Assembly (NCBI GenBank): GCA_015657395.1
Contig: JADLKI010000004.1
Location: 613-6,014 of the forward strand
DNA: 5,402 bases
From: Spirochaetales bacterium
Lineage (GTDB): Bacteria > Spirochaetota > Spirochaetia > Treponematales > Rectinemataceae
Reading direction: 5' to 3'
The notes below the pieces were generated by a model. That model had not been told where the DNA came from. It was given only the letters and a program-made list of their open reading frames with translations, and ran no database searches. Positions within the stretch are counted from its first letter, which is position 1; every line of letters begins with the position of its first letter. The translations under genes were made by a program, and so were the position numbers. Positions 1 to 4,685 of the stretch are shown piece after piece.

Positions 1-84
1 GCGAGTGACCTGAGCATTGCAGGAAATAATCGAAATCGAGAGCAGTGGCGGGAGGAGAGCGAACAAAACGCTGCGGTGCCTCAT
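1..84 (-). CDS. N-terminus of a probable lipoprotein (runs off the left edge)
   Basis: This 28-codon open start lies on the minus strand, with its ATG at 84-82. The N-terminus is basic (MRHR), followed by a hydrophobic stretch of about 14 residues rich in Leu, Ile, Pro and Ser. It ends in a lipobox-like ISIISC with the cysteine at residue 22, then NAQ. That is the layout of a type II signal peptide, so the mature protein should be lipid-anchored outside the cytoplasmic membrane. The -3 position is Ile rather than Leu, a relaxed lipobox of the kind tolerated in spirochaetes. A GAGGAG Shine-Dalgarno sits at 92-97 (minus strand), 7 nt from the ATG, and a good promoter lies further upstream. The gene is divergent from the dCMP deaminase. 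The body of the protein is outside the window, so no function can be given. A chance ORF is possible but unlikely given RBS, promoter and signal peptide together. Confidence 0.72.
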   Translation of the reverse strand, partial: MRHRSVLFALLPPLLSISIISCNAQVTR

Positions 85-115
85 CTGAAAACTCCTCGGT
101 ATTTTATGTGCTTAT

Positions 116-144
116 ATTATGGGGTATGAGGGCGCATGAGGCAA
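116..144 (-). promoter_or_regulatory. Predicted sigma70-type promoter for the divergent lipoprotein gene
   Basis: Read on the minus strand, TTGCCT (139-144) and CATAAT (116-121) are separated by exactly 17 nt. They match the -35 and -10 consensus at 4/6 and 5/6 positions. Transcription would start near base 109, giving a leader of about 25 nt that carries the GAGGAG ribosome binding site. Confidence 0.55.
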
Positions 145-167
145 GGGTGTGCCCGGCTTTTACCCTG

Positions 168-176
168 TGCTAAAAT
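168..176 (+). promoter_or_regulatory. Predicted extended -10 promoter for the dCMP deaminase gene
   Basis: TGC followed by TAAAAT (171-176) forms an extended -10 element with a 5/6 match to TATAAT. No convincing -35 is visible 17 nt upstream, which an extended -10 can compensate for. The start would be near base 183, about 27 nt before the ATG. A purine-rich Shine-Dalgarno (GGAG at 200-203, preceded by A-rich sequence) lies 6 nt from the start codon. Confidence 0.45.
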
Positions 177-209
177 CGGTGTCAGTCTGAAAGGAAAAAG
201 GAGAAACGC

Positions 210-695
210 ATGTCCGAATACCGTCGTCCGACATGGGACGAATATTTTATGGAAGTGGCCAACGCCATCGCAAAGAGGGCGACATGCGACCGTGGGCGCT
301 CAGGCTGCGTGATTGCGAAGGACAATCAGATTCTCGCCACCGGCTATGTGGGAGCGCCGGCCTGCCTGCCGCACTGCGACGACGTCGGGCACCAGATGCG
401 AAAAATGCTGCACGAGGACGGAACCATCACCGAGCACTGCGTCCGCACGGTCCACGCGGAGCAGAATGCCATATGTCAGGCAGCGAAGAGAGGCGTGGCG
501 ATCGACGGGGCGACGCTGTACTGCCGCATGACGCCCTGTCGAACCTGCGCGATGCTCATCATAAACTGTGGCATTGTGCGCGTGGTCGCGGAATACCGCT
601 ACCACGATGGGAGCGAAAGCGAAGAGATGTTCAGAATGGCGGGCATCAAGCTCGAGTACGTGCACGATGAGGTGCTGAAGTACAACAGGCAGTGA
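210..695 (+). CDS. dCMP deaminase (ComEB-type, zinc-dependent)
   Basis: This protein probably deaminates dCMP to dUMP in the cytoplasm, supplying substrate for thymidylate synthase. Its 161 residues are normal for the bacterial ComEB-type deoxycytidylate deaminase family. Visible motifs are the zinc/catalytic HAEQNAI (H82, E84) and TPCRTCAMLI (C110 and C113), the two halves of a cytidine deaminase zinc site. The preceding GYVGAPACLPHC segment (45-56) and the HCVRTVHAEQ stretch are typical of dCMP rather than cytidine or tRNA-adenosine deaminases. The ATG has a good Shine-Dalgarno (GGAG, 6 nt away). It is the first gene of a possible dcd-ymdB-rseC cluster, with 65 nt before the next gene. The N-terminus and both motifs are intact. 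I did not assign comEB as symbol because nothing here ties it to competence. Confidence 0.93.
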   Translation: MSEYRRPTWDEYFMEVANAIAKRATCDRGRSGCVIAKDNQILATGYVGAPACLPHCDDVGHQMRKMLHEDGTITEHCVRTVHAEQNAICQAAKRGVAIDGATLYCRMTPCRTCAMLIINCGIVRVVAEYRYHDGSESEEMFRMAGIKLEYVHDEVLKYNRQ

Positions 696-712
696 GAGGG
701 TGGCAGGATCCG

Positions 713-741
713 GCGCCGGCCATTGTATAAAAGGCGCTTTT
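713..741 (+). promoter_or_regulatory. Possible weak terminator/attenuator hairpin between the deaminase and ymdB-like genes
   Basis: GCGCC (713-717) can pair with GGCGC (733-737) around a 15-nt A/T-rich loop and is followed by TTTT. The stem is short, so at most partial termination is expected. The loop carries TATAAA (726-731), which could instead serve as a -10 element for the downstream gene, although no -35 is visible. A perfect 10-bp palindrome, CCGGCGCCGG (710-719), overlaps the left arm. Confidence 0.25.
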
Positions 742-760
742 CCGTATAGCATAGCGAATT

Positions 761-1588
761 GTGGCTATAACGATAGTATTTCTGGGCGAGATTGTCGGAA
801 AAACCGGCGTGTTTACGGTAAAAAGCACGATGTCCGAGATCCGGCAGCGGTTTAACCCCGATTTTGTGTTTGCAAACGCAGATTCCGCGACTGGCGGCGC
901 CGGCCTGGGCGTACAGCACGCGGTGTATCTCCGGAAACTGGGCCTCGACGGTATCACCATGGGAGAAGCGTCGTATTACAAGCCCGATATGACGGAGTTC
1001 TATCCGAAGGCAGGCTGGGTTCTGCGGCCGGCCAATCTCCCCGAAGGCGATCCCGGCCGCGGCTGGAGAGTATTTCAGAAAGACGGCAAAAGAATCGCCG
1101 TGATCGCGCTTCTCGGGCAGTCGGGCTTTGCGAGGGTCCACGCCGACAACCCATTTCTTGCCGTCGATCAGCTCAGCCGTTTTCTGCACCGGGACACGGC
1201 CTGCATCGTCGTCAACTTTCATGCAGCGACGACGGCAGAAAAGCTCTCGCTTGCGCGCCATGCCGACGGCAAAGTGTCTGCCATCCTCGGAACAGGGGGC
1301 AAGGTTCTCACCGCGGATGCGCGGATTCTGCAGAAAAGGGCAGCCGCCATTACCGATCTGGGGCGGACTGGCAGTATATTATCTGTAGGAGGTCTCGACC
1401 CTGAAGCGAAGGTGAGAGAGTTCCTCACCGGTGTGCCGGTCTGGAGCAGGGACGCCTCGGCGCAGCCGGAAGCACAGGGCGTGTGCGTGCAGTTCGATGA
1501 CGATGGACTTGCGCTCTCGATCGAATCGTTCCGCATAGGAGGCAAGGAGATTCCAGATGAAGGAAGTAGCGACAGTAAAAGAGATTAA
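761..1588 (+). CDS. YmdB/TIGR00282-family metallophosphoesterase homologue with a degenerate active site
   Basis: This 275-residue protein is close to the usual 260-270 of the YmdB family (2',3'-cyclic nucleotide phosphodiesterases; B. subtilis YmdB affects biofilm and motility). Family landmarks in order are IVFLGEIVGKTG (5-16), FVFANADSATGGAGL (35-49), DGITMGEA (63-70), LRPANLPEG (88-96), VVNFHAATTAEK (150-161), AILGTGGKVLTAD (174-186) and AAITDLGRTG (195-204). Most expected metal ligands are changed: GD to GE10, GEN to ADS41-42, GNH to GEA69-70, HAE to HAA156 and THTH to TGGK178-181. Only H154 remains. A fold that has lost or altered catalysis is likely. The start is GTG, chosen because the family begins just before the first beta strand and an in-frame stop lies at 752-754. 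No clear Shine-Dalgarno precedes it. Its 3' end overlaps the rseC-like gene by 32 nt. Confidence 0.85.
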   Translation: MAITIVFLGEIVGKTGVFTVKSTMSEIRQRFNPDFVFANADSATGGAGLGVQHAVYLRKLGLDGITMGEASYYKPDMTEFYPKAGWVLRPANLPEGDPGRGWRVFQKDGKRIAVIALLGQSGFARVHADNPFLAVDQLSRFLHRDTACIVVNFHAATTAEKLSLARHADGKVSAILGTGGKVLTADARILQKRAAAITDLGRTGSILSVGGLDPEAKVREFLTGVPVWSRDASAQPEAQGVCVQFDDDGLALSIESFRIGGKEIPDEGSSDSKRD

Positions 1589-1977
1589 AGGCGATATGGT
1601 GACCGTTTGCGATTCAAATGCAGGAAGGCTGCGGCGTCTGCGGCCTCAACGGCACGTGCAAAATACGCAAAAGCAATCTGCTCGTCTACAATAAAAAACG
1701 AATCGATGTCAGAGAAGGCGAGGCAGTGGTCATCGAAGTGCCCGGGACCGAACAGGCAAAAAGCGCATTCTGGGTGCTGGGCCTGCCGGTCGTCATGCTC
1801 TTTGTGGGGTATGGTTTCGGGGCCCTCGTCTTCCATGCGGCCACGGAGGGACCCGCGGTGGCAAGCGCCGGTGTGGGCTTTGTAGCGTCGCTCCTCGTCG
1901 GTATGCTGGTGCAGCGCCGCAACAGGCTCGAATCTTTCCCCTATATTCTGGCCAAAGAAGGCCAAGGGGTTTTTTGA
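1557..1977 (+). CDS. RseC/MucC-family membrane protein, interrupted by an apparent one-base frameshift
   Basis: Two reading frames together give one RseC/MucC-type protein of about 139 residues (E. coli RseC is 159). The first frame starts at ATG 1557, behind AGGAGG (1537-1542) and AAGGAG (1544-1549), and reads MKEVATVKEIKGDMVTV, the usual small N-terminal beta-rich start. The second frame then gives AIQMQEGCGVCGLNGTC, the cysteine cluster of the family, followed by two membrane helices (around AFWVLGLPVVMLF and GVGFVASLLVGML) and a short basic tail. Joining them requires skipping one T within TTT 1606-1608. Left unshifted, the first frame stops at 1692-1694, and the second frame is closed upstream by TGA 1600-1602. 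The internal ATG at 1618 lacks a ribosome binding site. RseC proteins modulate sigma-E signalling or redox-linked membrane systems, but no partner gene is here. The frameshift may be real decay, sequencing error or recoding. Confidence 0.8.
1938..1975 (+). terminator. Predicted Rho-independent terminator overlapping the rseC stop codon
   Basis: An outer stem CCCCT (1938-1942)/AGGGG (1965-1969) encloses an inner stem TGGCC (1949-1953)/GGCCA (1960-1964) with loop AAAGAA and a 6-nt bulge on the left arm. Six T residues follow directly (1970-1975) and run into the TGA stop. It would end the upstream cluster just before the promoter of the methionine transporter operon. Confidence 0.6.
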
Positions 1978-1984
1978 GTCTCCC

Positions 1985-2013
1985 TTGACAGAGTCGGGCG
2001 AGTGCTTTATTGT
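1985..2013 (+). promoter_or_regulatory. Predicted sigma70-type promoter of the metNIQ operon
   Basis: A perfect TTGACA (1985-1990) is followed after 17 nt by TATTGT (2008-2013), a 4/6 match to TATAAT. The predicted start near base 2020 gives a leader of about 190 nt before metN. Its position just after a terminator supports an independent met operon. Confidence 0.65.
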
Positions 2014-2019
2014 ACCGCT

Positions 2020-2209
2020 CAAAAGGAATCTATATGGACCAGACACGCAATTTCGTATGTTTCATGCAGAGCGGCCTGAGGAGGCCGCAGACCAGGCGCT
2101 AATCGCGCAACCATCCTATCATACCCCGCAGCGCGGGGATCTGTTCGAGCCCGCACGGGCACCTTTCCAAAACCTTTCAGTCTCACCACAAACCTCTCCC
2201 CCCGAAGTG
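2020..2209 (+). promoter_or_regulatory. Structured 5' leader of metN with a C-rich, rut-like tract
   Basis: Strong local hairpins are visible. GCGGCCT/AGGCCGC (2071-2088) has a 4-nt loop. GCGC/GCGC (2096-2108) holds the short-ORF stop codon in its loop. CCCCGC/GCGGGG (2124-2138) has a 3-nt loop, and GCCC/GGGC lies at 2149-2160. The third hairpin competes with an alternative GCGGG (2133-2137)/CCCGC (2150-2154) pairing. Bases 2161-2206 contain 21 C but only 2 G and look unstructured, as Rho-loading (rut) regions do. I see no match to SAM riboswitch or T-box consensus elements that I know. Regulation of metN by attenuation or Rho is inference. Confidence 0.45.
2034..2102 (+). CDS. Possible 22-residue leader peptide upstream of metN
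   Basis: An ATG at 2034 follows an AAGGA Shine-Dalgarno (2023-2027) at 6 nt, the best ribosome binding site in the metN leader. The ORF begins MDQTRNFVCF and ends in an Arg-rich RRPQTRR before TAA at 2100-2102. The perfect 7-bp hairpin 2071-2088 lies inside its second half, and its stop codon sits in the loop of the next small hairpin, so ribosome position would change RNA folding. It has two internal-to-start Met codons only, and no run of one amino acid codon except Arg (five of the last eight codons counting both AGG pairs and CGC). It is in a different frame from metN. It may be a real regulatory uORF or chance; it has no recognisable homologue from memory. Confidence 0.4.
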   Translation: MDQTRNFVCFMQSGLRRPQTRR

Positions 2210-2944
2210 ATGCGCATCGACGGAATTTCGAAGGCCTTCGGCGGCCCCCCGGTGCTCCACAACATCTCGCTCAGCGTCCCGAAGGGAAGCATTCACGGCA
2301 TTATCGGAAAAAGCGGGGCGGGCAAAACCACACTGATCCGTATCGCCGGTCTTCTGGAGAAACCCGATTCGGGCTCGGTATGGTATGAGGGGATCGCAGC
2401 TCCGGTCCACCTCCTCCGCGGCCGCGAGCTGCTCGAGGCCAGACGAAAGGCCGGCTTTGTGTTTCAGAGCTTCAATCTCTTCGCGTCGCGCAGCGCGGCC
2501 GAAAACGTCGCATTCCCGCTTGAAGCGGCGGGCTGGCCCCGCGCGAAGATCCGCGGCCGGGTGGCGGAACTGCTTGAACTCGTGGGGCTTTCGGATAAGG
2601 CGGACAGACCTGCGATGCACCTCTCCGGCGGAGAGAAGCAGCGCGTCGCCATTGCCCGCGCCCTCGCGAATCATCCAGCGATCCTCTTCAGCGACGAGGC
2701 GACAAGCGCACTGGATCCCGAGACCACAAGGTCCGTGCTCGACCTCATTCGCTCCCTGCGCCAGATGCTCGGCCTGACAGTGATCATGGTCACGCACCAG
2801 ATGGAAGTCGTCCGGCGGACCTGCGACACCGTCTCGGTCATCGAGGACGGAAACTTTGTCGAAGAGGGCCTCGTCGCGGAGCTGTTCGCCAACCCCCGCT
2901 CCGATGCCGCAAAGGCCTTTCTCAAGGAGGATCGCAATGACTGA
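2210..2944 (+). CDS. metN: Methionine ABC transporter ATP-binding protein MetN, short form without NIL domain
   Basis: This is the ATPase of a MetNIQ importer. It binds the cytoplasmic face of MetI and powers methionine uptake. Motifs in the 244-residue product are Walker A GKSGAGKTT (33-41), Q-loop VFQSFNLF (84-91), signature LSGGEKQRVAIARAL (138-152), Walker B ILFSDEATSALD (158-169) and H-loop VTHQM with H196. All catalytic residues are intact. Typical MetN proteins are about 340 residues and carry a C-terminal NIL domain that binds methionine and inhibits transport; this one stops at KAFLKEDRND and lacks it. The start at ATG 2210 is chosen by homology (MRIDGISKAF). No Shine-Dalgarno precedes it, and the frame stays open upstream to beyond 1985, so GTG 2207 or ATG 2057 (51 residues longer) cannot be excluded. 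The 3' end overlaps metI by 8 nt. Confidence 0.9.
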   Translation: MRIDGISKAFGGPPVLHNISLSVPKGSIHGIIGKSGAGKTTLIRIAGLLEKPDSGSVWYEGIAAPVHLLRGRELLEARRKAGFVFQSFNLFASRSAAENVAFPLEAAGWPRAKIRGRVAELLELVGLSDKADRPAMHLSGGEKQRVAIARALANHPAILFSDEATSALDPETTRSVLDLIRSLRQMLGLTVIMVTHQMEVVRRTCDTVSVIEDGNFVEEGLVAELFANPRSDAAKAFLKEDRND

Positions 2945-3602
2945 TGCGCTCAAGTTGCTGATCCAGCCCCTGGGACAGACGATTGTGATGATTCTGGCTT
3001 CGACACTGCTTGCGACCATGTTCGGGGGAGCGCTGGGCATTCTGCTGTTTGCGCTGTCGAACGACCATTTTGCGGGCGGGCGCAGGGGCTCCCTCATCGC
3101 CAAGCATGTTGCGGACCGGGTGATCAACATGCTCCGCTCCTTTCCCTATGTCATCCTCATGGTGCTCGTCCTGCCGCTTTCGCGCCTCATCGTGGGCACG
3201 AGCCTCGGGACGACCGCATCCATTGTCCCCCTGTCGATCGCCGCCATACCGTTTCTGGCGCGCATCGTGGAATCGTCGCTCTCCGAAGTGGATTCGGGGG
3301 TGATCGATGCCGCGATCTCCTGCGCCGCCTCGAAGAGGCGCATCGTCTTCGCGATACTCATACCCGAAGCGCTGCCGTCCCTTGTCTCCGGCCTGACGCT
3401 GACGATGATAAGTCTGCTCGGCTATTCGGCCATGGCGGGCGTCATCGGCGGAGGCGGACTGGGGGATTTGGCGATCCGGTATGGCTATCAGCGATTCCGC
3501 GGCGATGTCATGGCAGTGGCGGTCGTCGCGATCGTCGTTCTGGTGGAGCTCATTCAGTTTGCGGGCACGGCGCTCGCAAACCGGATCAGGTCGAGCCGGT
3601 GA
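2937..3602 (+). CDS. metI: Methionine ABC transporter permease MetI
   Basis: This is the membrane channel subunit of the methionine importer, 221 residues against 217 in E. coli. It has about five hydrophobic segments, beginning near residues 13-40, 69-90 and 94-108, with further ones at 150-175 and 189-212. The family stretches RSFPYVILMV (67-76), IPFLARIVESSL (104-115), LIPEALPSLV (141-150), GYSAMAGVIGGGGLG (162-176) and LIQFAG (205-210) are present. The EAA coupling loop that contacts MetN is DAAISCAAS (124-132). The usual conserved Gly of this loop is Ala130, and the first Glu is Asp. The start at ATG 2937 is set by AAGGAGG (2924-2930) 6 nt upstream and by the 8-nt overlap with metN, which implies translational coupling. 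An in-frame upstream start within metN has no support. Confidence 0.93.
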   Translation: MTDALKLLIQPLGQTIVMILASTLLATMFGGALGILLFALSNDHFAGGRRGSLIAKHVADRVINMLRSFPYVILMVLVLPLSRLIVGTSLGTTASIVPLSIAAIPFLARIVESSLSEVDSGVIDAAISCAASKRRIVFAILIPEALPSLVSGLTLTMISLLGYSAMAGVIGGGGLGDLAIRYGYQRFRGDVMAVAVVAIVVLVELIQFAGTALANRIRSSR

Positions 3603-3604
3603 GG

Positions 3605-3628
3605 CGCGCTTCGGAGCACTGAAGCGCG
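3605..3628 (+). other. Strong hairpin just after metI
   Basis: CGCGCTTC (3605-3612) pairs perfectly with GAAGCGCG (3621-3628) around an 8-nt loop, three bases after the metI stop. A GGCC/GGCC pair (3629-3644) follows. No T-tract is present, so it is not an intrinsic terminator. It could stabilise the 3' end of a processed metNI transcript or reduce read-through into metQ. Confidence 0.45.
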
Positions 3629-3676
3629 GGCCTGCCGTCGGGCCGACAATCTCTCAGTTAATCCTTCGCACACGGA

Positions 3677-3718
3677 GCCTCCGGTATGGAGGCAGGGAAT
3701 ATTGTATCCATTGGAGGT
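3677..3718 (+). promoter_or_regulatory. Hairpin that can alternatively pair with the metQ ribosome binding site
   Basis: GCCTCC (3677-3682) forms a 6-bp stem with GGAGGC (3688-3693), loop GGTAT. The same left arm can instead pair with the metQ Shine-Dalgarno: 3677-3685 against 3710-3718 gives nine continuous pairs, six Watson-Crick and three G-U. The Shine-Dalgarno GGAGG (3713-3717) is 5 nt from the metQ ATG. A translational switch is inferred from pairing alone, since no ligand domain is visible. Confidence 0.35.
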
Positions 3719-3722
3719 CTGT

Positions 3723-4580
3723 ATGAAAAATTCGGTGATCCGCAATGCGTCGAAAAGCGCGGGCCCGGGGAATGCCGTGCGGGCTGCGCTCAGGTCTGGC
3801 GTCGTTCTGTTTTTCCTGGTGGCGATGGTGGCAGGCGGCGCCTTCGCCCAGACAGGCAAACTGGTGACCCTGAAGGTCGGCGCAACGCCCATTCCTCACG
3901 GCGATCTGCTTCAGCTCATCAAGCCCGACCTCGAAGCCCAGGGCATCAGGCTCGAGATTGTCGAGCTCACGGACTACGTGACGCCGAACATCCTCCTGGC
4001 GGACAGGCAGCTCGACGCGAACTTCTTTCAGCACCTGCCGTATCTGAACGACTTCTGCGCGGACCGCAAACTCCAGCTGGAATCGGCGGGGCAGGTCTTC
4101 GTCGCACCGTTGGGGCTCTATTCGCGGAAATACAAGAAATTCGAGGACATCCCCGCAGGCTCGGTCATAACCCTGCCCAACGATCCGACGAACGAGGCCC
4201 GCGGGCTCATTCTCCTTGAGAACAAGGGGCTCATAAAGCTCAATCCGAAGGCCGGGCTCAAGGCGACGATCCGCGACATCGTCGAGAATCCCAAGCGCAT
4301 AACATTCAGGGAAATCGAGGCGCCCCAGCTGCCGAGGACGCTGGACGATGCGGCGGCGGCGATAATCAACGGCACTTGGGCGATGCAGACGGGTTTTATC
4401 CCTTCGCGCGACAGCCTCGTGCTCGAAGGGGCCGAGTCGCCGTATGCGAATATCGTGGCGGTGCGCAAGGGCGACGCGAACGACCCCCGCATCGTGGCGC
4501 TCCTGAAGGCTCTACAGACTCAGAAGGTAAAAGATTATCTGAACAGCAAATACAACGGAAGCTTCGTGCCGGCTTTTTGA
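3723..4580 (+). CDS. metQ: Methionine-binding periplasmic protein MetQ (NlpA family)
   Basis: This is the substrate-binding subunit of the methionine importer, 285 residues. Residues 1-42 form a long signal peptide: a basic N-region with K2, R7, K11, R20 and R24, a hydrophobic core GVVLFFLVAMVAGG (26-39), then AFA|Q, a type I cleavage site. Unlike E. coli MetQ there is no lipobox cysteine, so a soluble periplasmic form is expected. Family landmarks are VGATPIPHGDLL (52-63), TDYVTPN (83-89), DANFFQHLPYL (98-108), LPNDPTNEAR (151-160), IVENPK (186-191), EAPQLPRTLDDA (199-210) and AESPYANI (237-244), which include the ligand-lining segments of MetQ. The start is ATG 3723, behind GGAGG 5 nt away. 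An upstream in-frame start at 3702 lacks a ribosome binding site. The gene is 120 nt after metI, so its expression may be set separately, as is usual for abundant binding proteins. Confidence 0.93.
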   Translation: MKNSVIRNASKSAGPGNAVRAALRSGVVLFFLVAMVAGGAFAQTGKLVTLKVGATPIPHGDLLQLIKPDLEAQGIRLEIVELTDYVTPNILLADRQLDANFFQHLPYLNDFCADRKLQLESAGQVFVAPLGLYSRKYKKFEDIPAGSVITLPNDPTNEARGLILLENKGLIKLNPKAGLKATIRDIVENPKRITFREIEAPQLPRTLDDAAAAIINGTWAMQTGFIPSRDSLVLEGAESPYANIVAVRKGDANDPRIVALLKALQTQKVKDYLNSKYNGSFVPAF

Positions 4581-4612
4581 GAGCGCGCAAAGGGTAGATA
4601 AAGAGGAGATAT

Positions 4613-4685
4613 GGAGGGGGCCGCGTTCGTGCCAGGCGCGCCTGGTGTGGCCGCCGCTTCTGGGCGCGCGCCGCCCTCCCTTTTT
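4613..4685 (+). terminator. Predicted GC-rich terminator of the metNIQ operon, with internal palindromes
   Basis: GGAGGG (4613-4618) pairs with CCCTCC (4674-4679). The stem continues, with single-base bulges, through GGC (4619-4621)/GCC (4670-4672) and GCG (4623-4625)/CGC (4667-4669). TTTTT (4681-4685) follows. Nested inside are a perfect 14-nt palindrome, CCAGGCGCGCCTGG (4632-4645), and a second, GGCGCGCGCC (4663-4672), which overlaps the outer right arm. The T-tract lies on the plus strand only, so this should stop transcription from metQ rather than from the convergent gene. Its end overlaps the stop codon of that gene (4684-4686). Confidence 0.55.

Noticed and set aside
1..129. Plus-strand open frame from the left edge to TGA 127-129
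   Set aside because: It has no recognisable content and overlaps the better supported divergent lipoprotein start and its promoter.
77..143. 8-bp inverted repeat TGCCTCAT (77-84) and ATGAGGCA (136-143)
   Set aside because: It is short and widely spaced, and one copy coincides with the minus-strand start codon. Expected by chance at this size.
599..1261. Minus-strand ORF of 220 codons opposite the deaminase and ymdB-like genes
   Set aside because: Both plus-strand genes under it are clearly homologous to known families. It has no recognisable features and spans their intergenic gap, so it is a shadow.
1618..1977. ATG 1618 as the genuine rseC start
   Set aside because: No Shine-Dalgarno precedes it. 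A well-equipped start with a family-like N-terminus lies at 1557 in the other frame, so the short version is an artefact of the frameshift.
1985..2209. TTG at 1985 as the start of a 319-residue MetN
   Set aside because: This TTG is the first base triplet of the TTGACA -35 element and has no ribosome binding site. The encoded extension has no ABC-transporter character; homology begins at ATG 2210.
2014..2209. SAM riboswitch or T-box in the metN leader
   Set aside because: None of the conserved core strings of these elements that I know is present. The hairpins are short local stems. A covariance-model search would settle it.
2856..2936. Earlier in-frame start for metI inside metN
   Set aside because: AAGGAGG and family length both point to ATG 2937. 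The extra residues are only metN read in another frame.
2183..3130. Long minus-strand ORF opposite metN and metI
   Set aside because: It is a shadow of GC-rich coding sequence. The plus-strand frame holds all ABC motifs, and the antisense product has no recognisable domain.
4559..4577. Terminator at the 3' end of metQ (AAGC/GCTT then Ts)
   Set aside because: The stem has only four Watson-Crick pairs and uses up the T-tract. The larger GC-rich hairpin with T5 at 4613-4685 is a better candidate.
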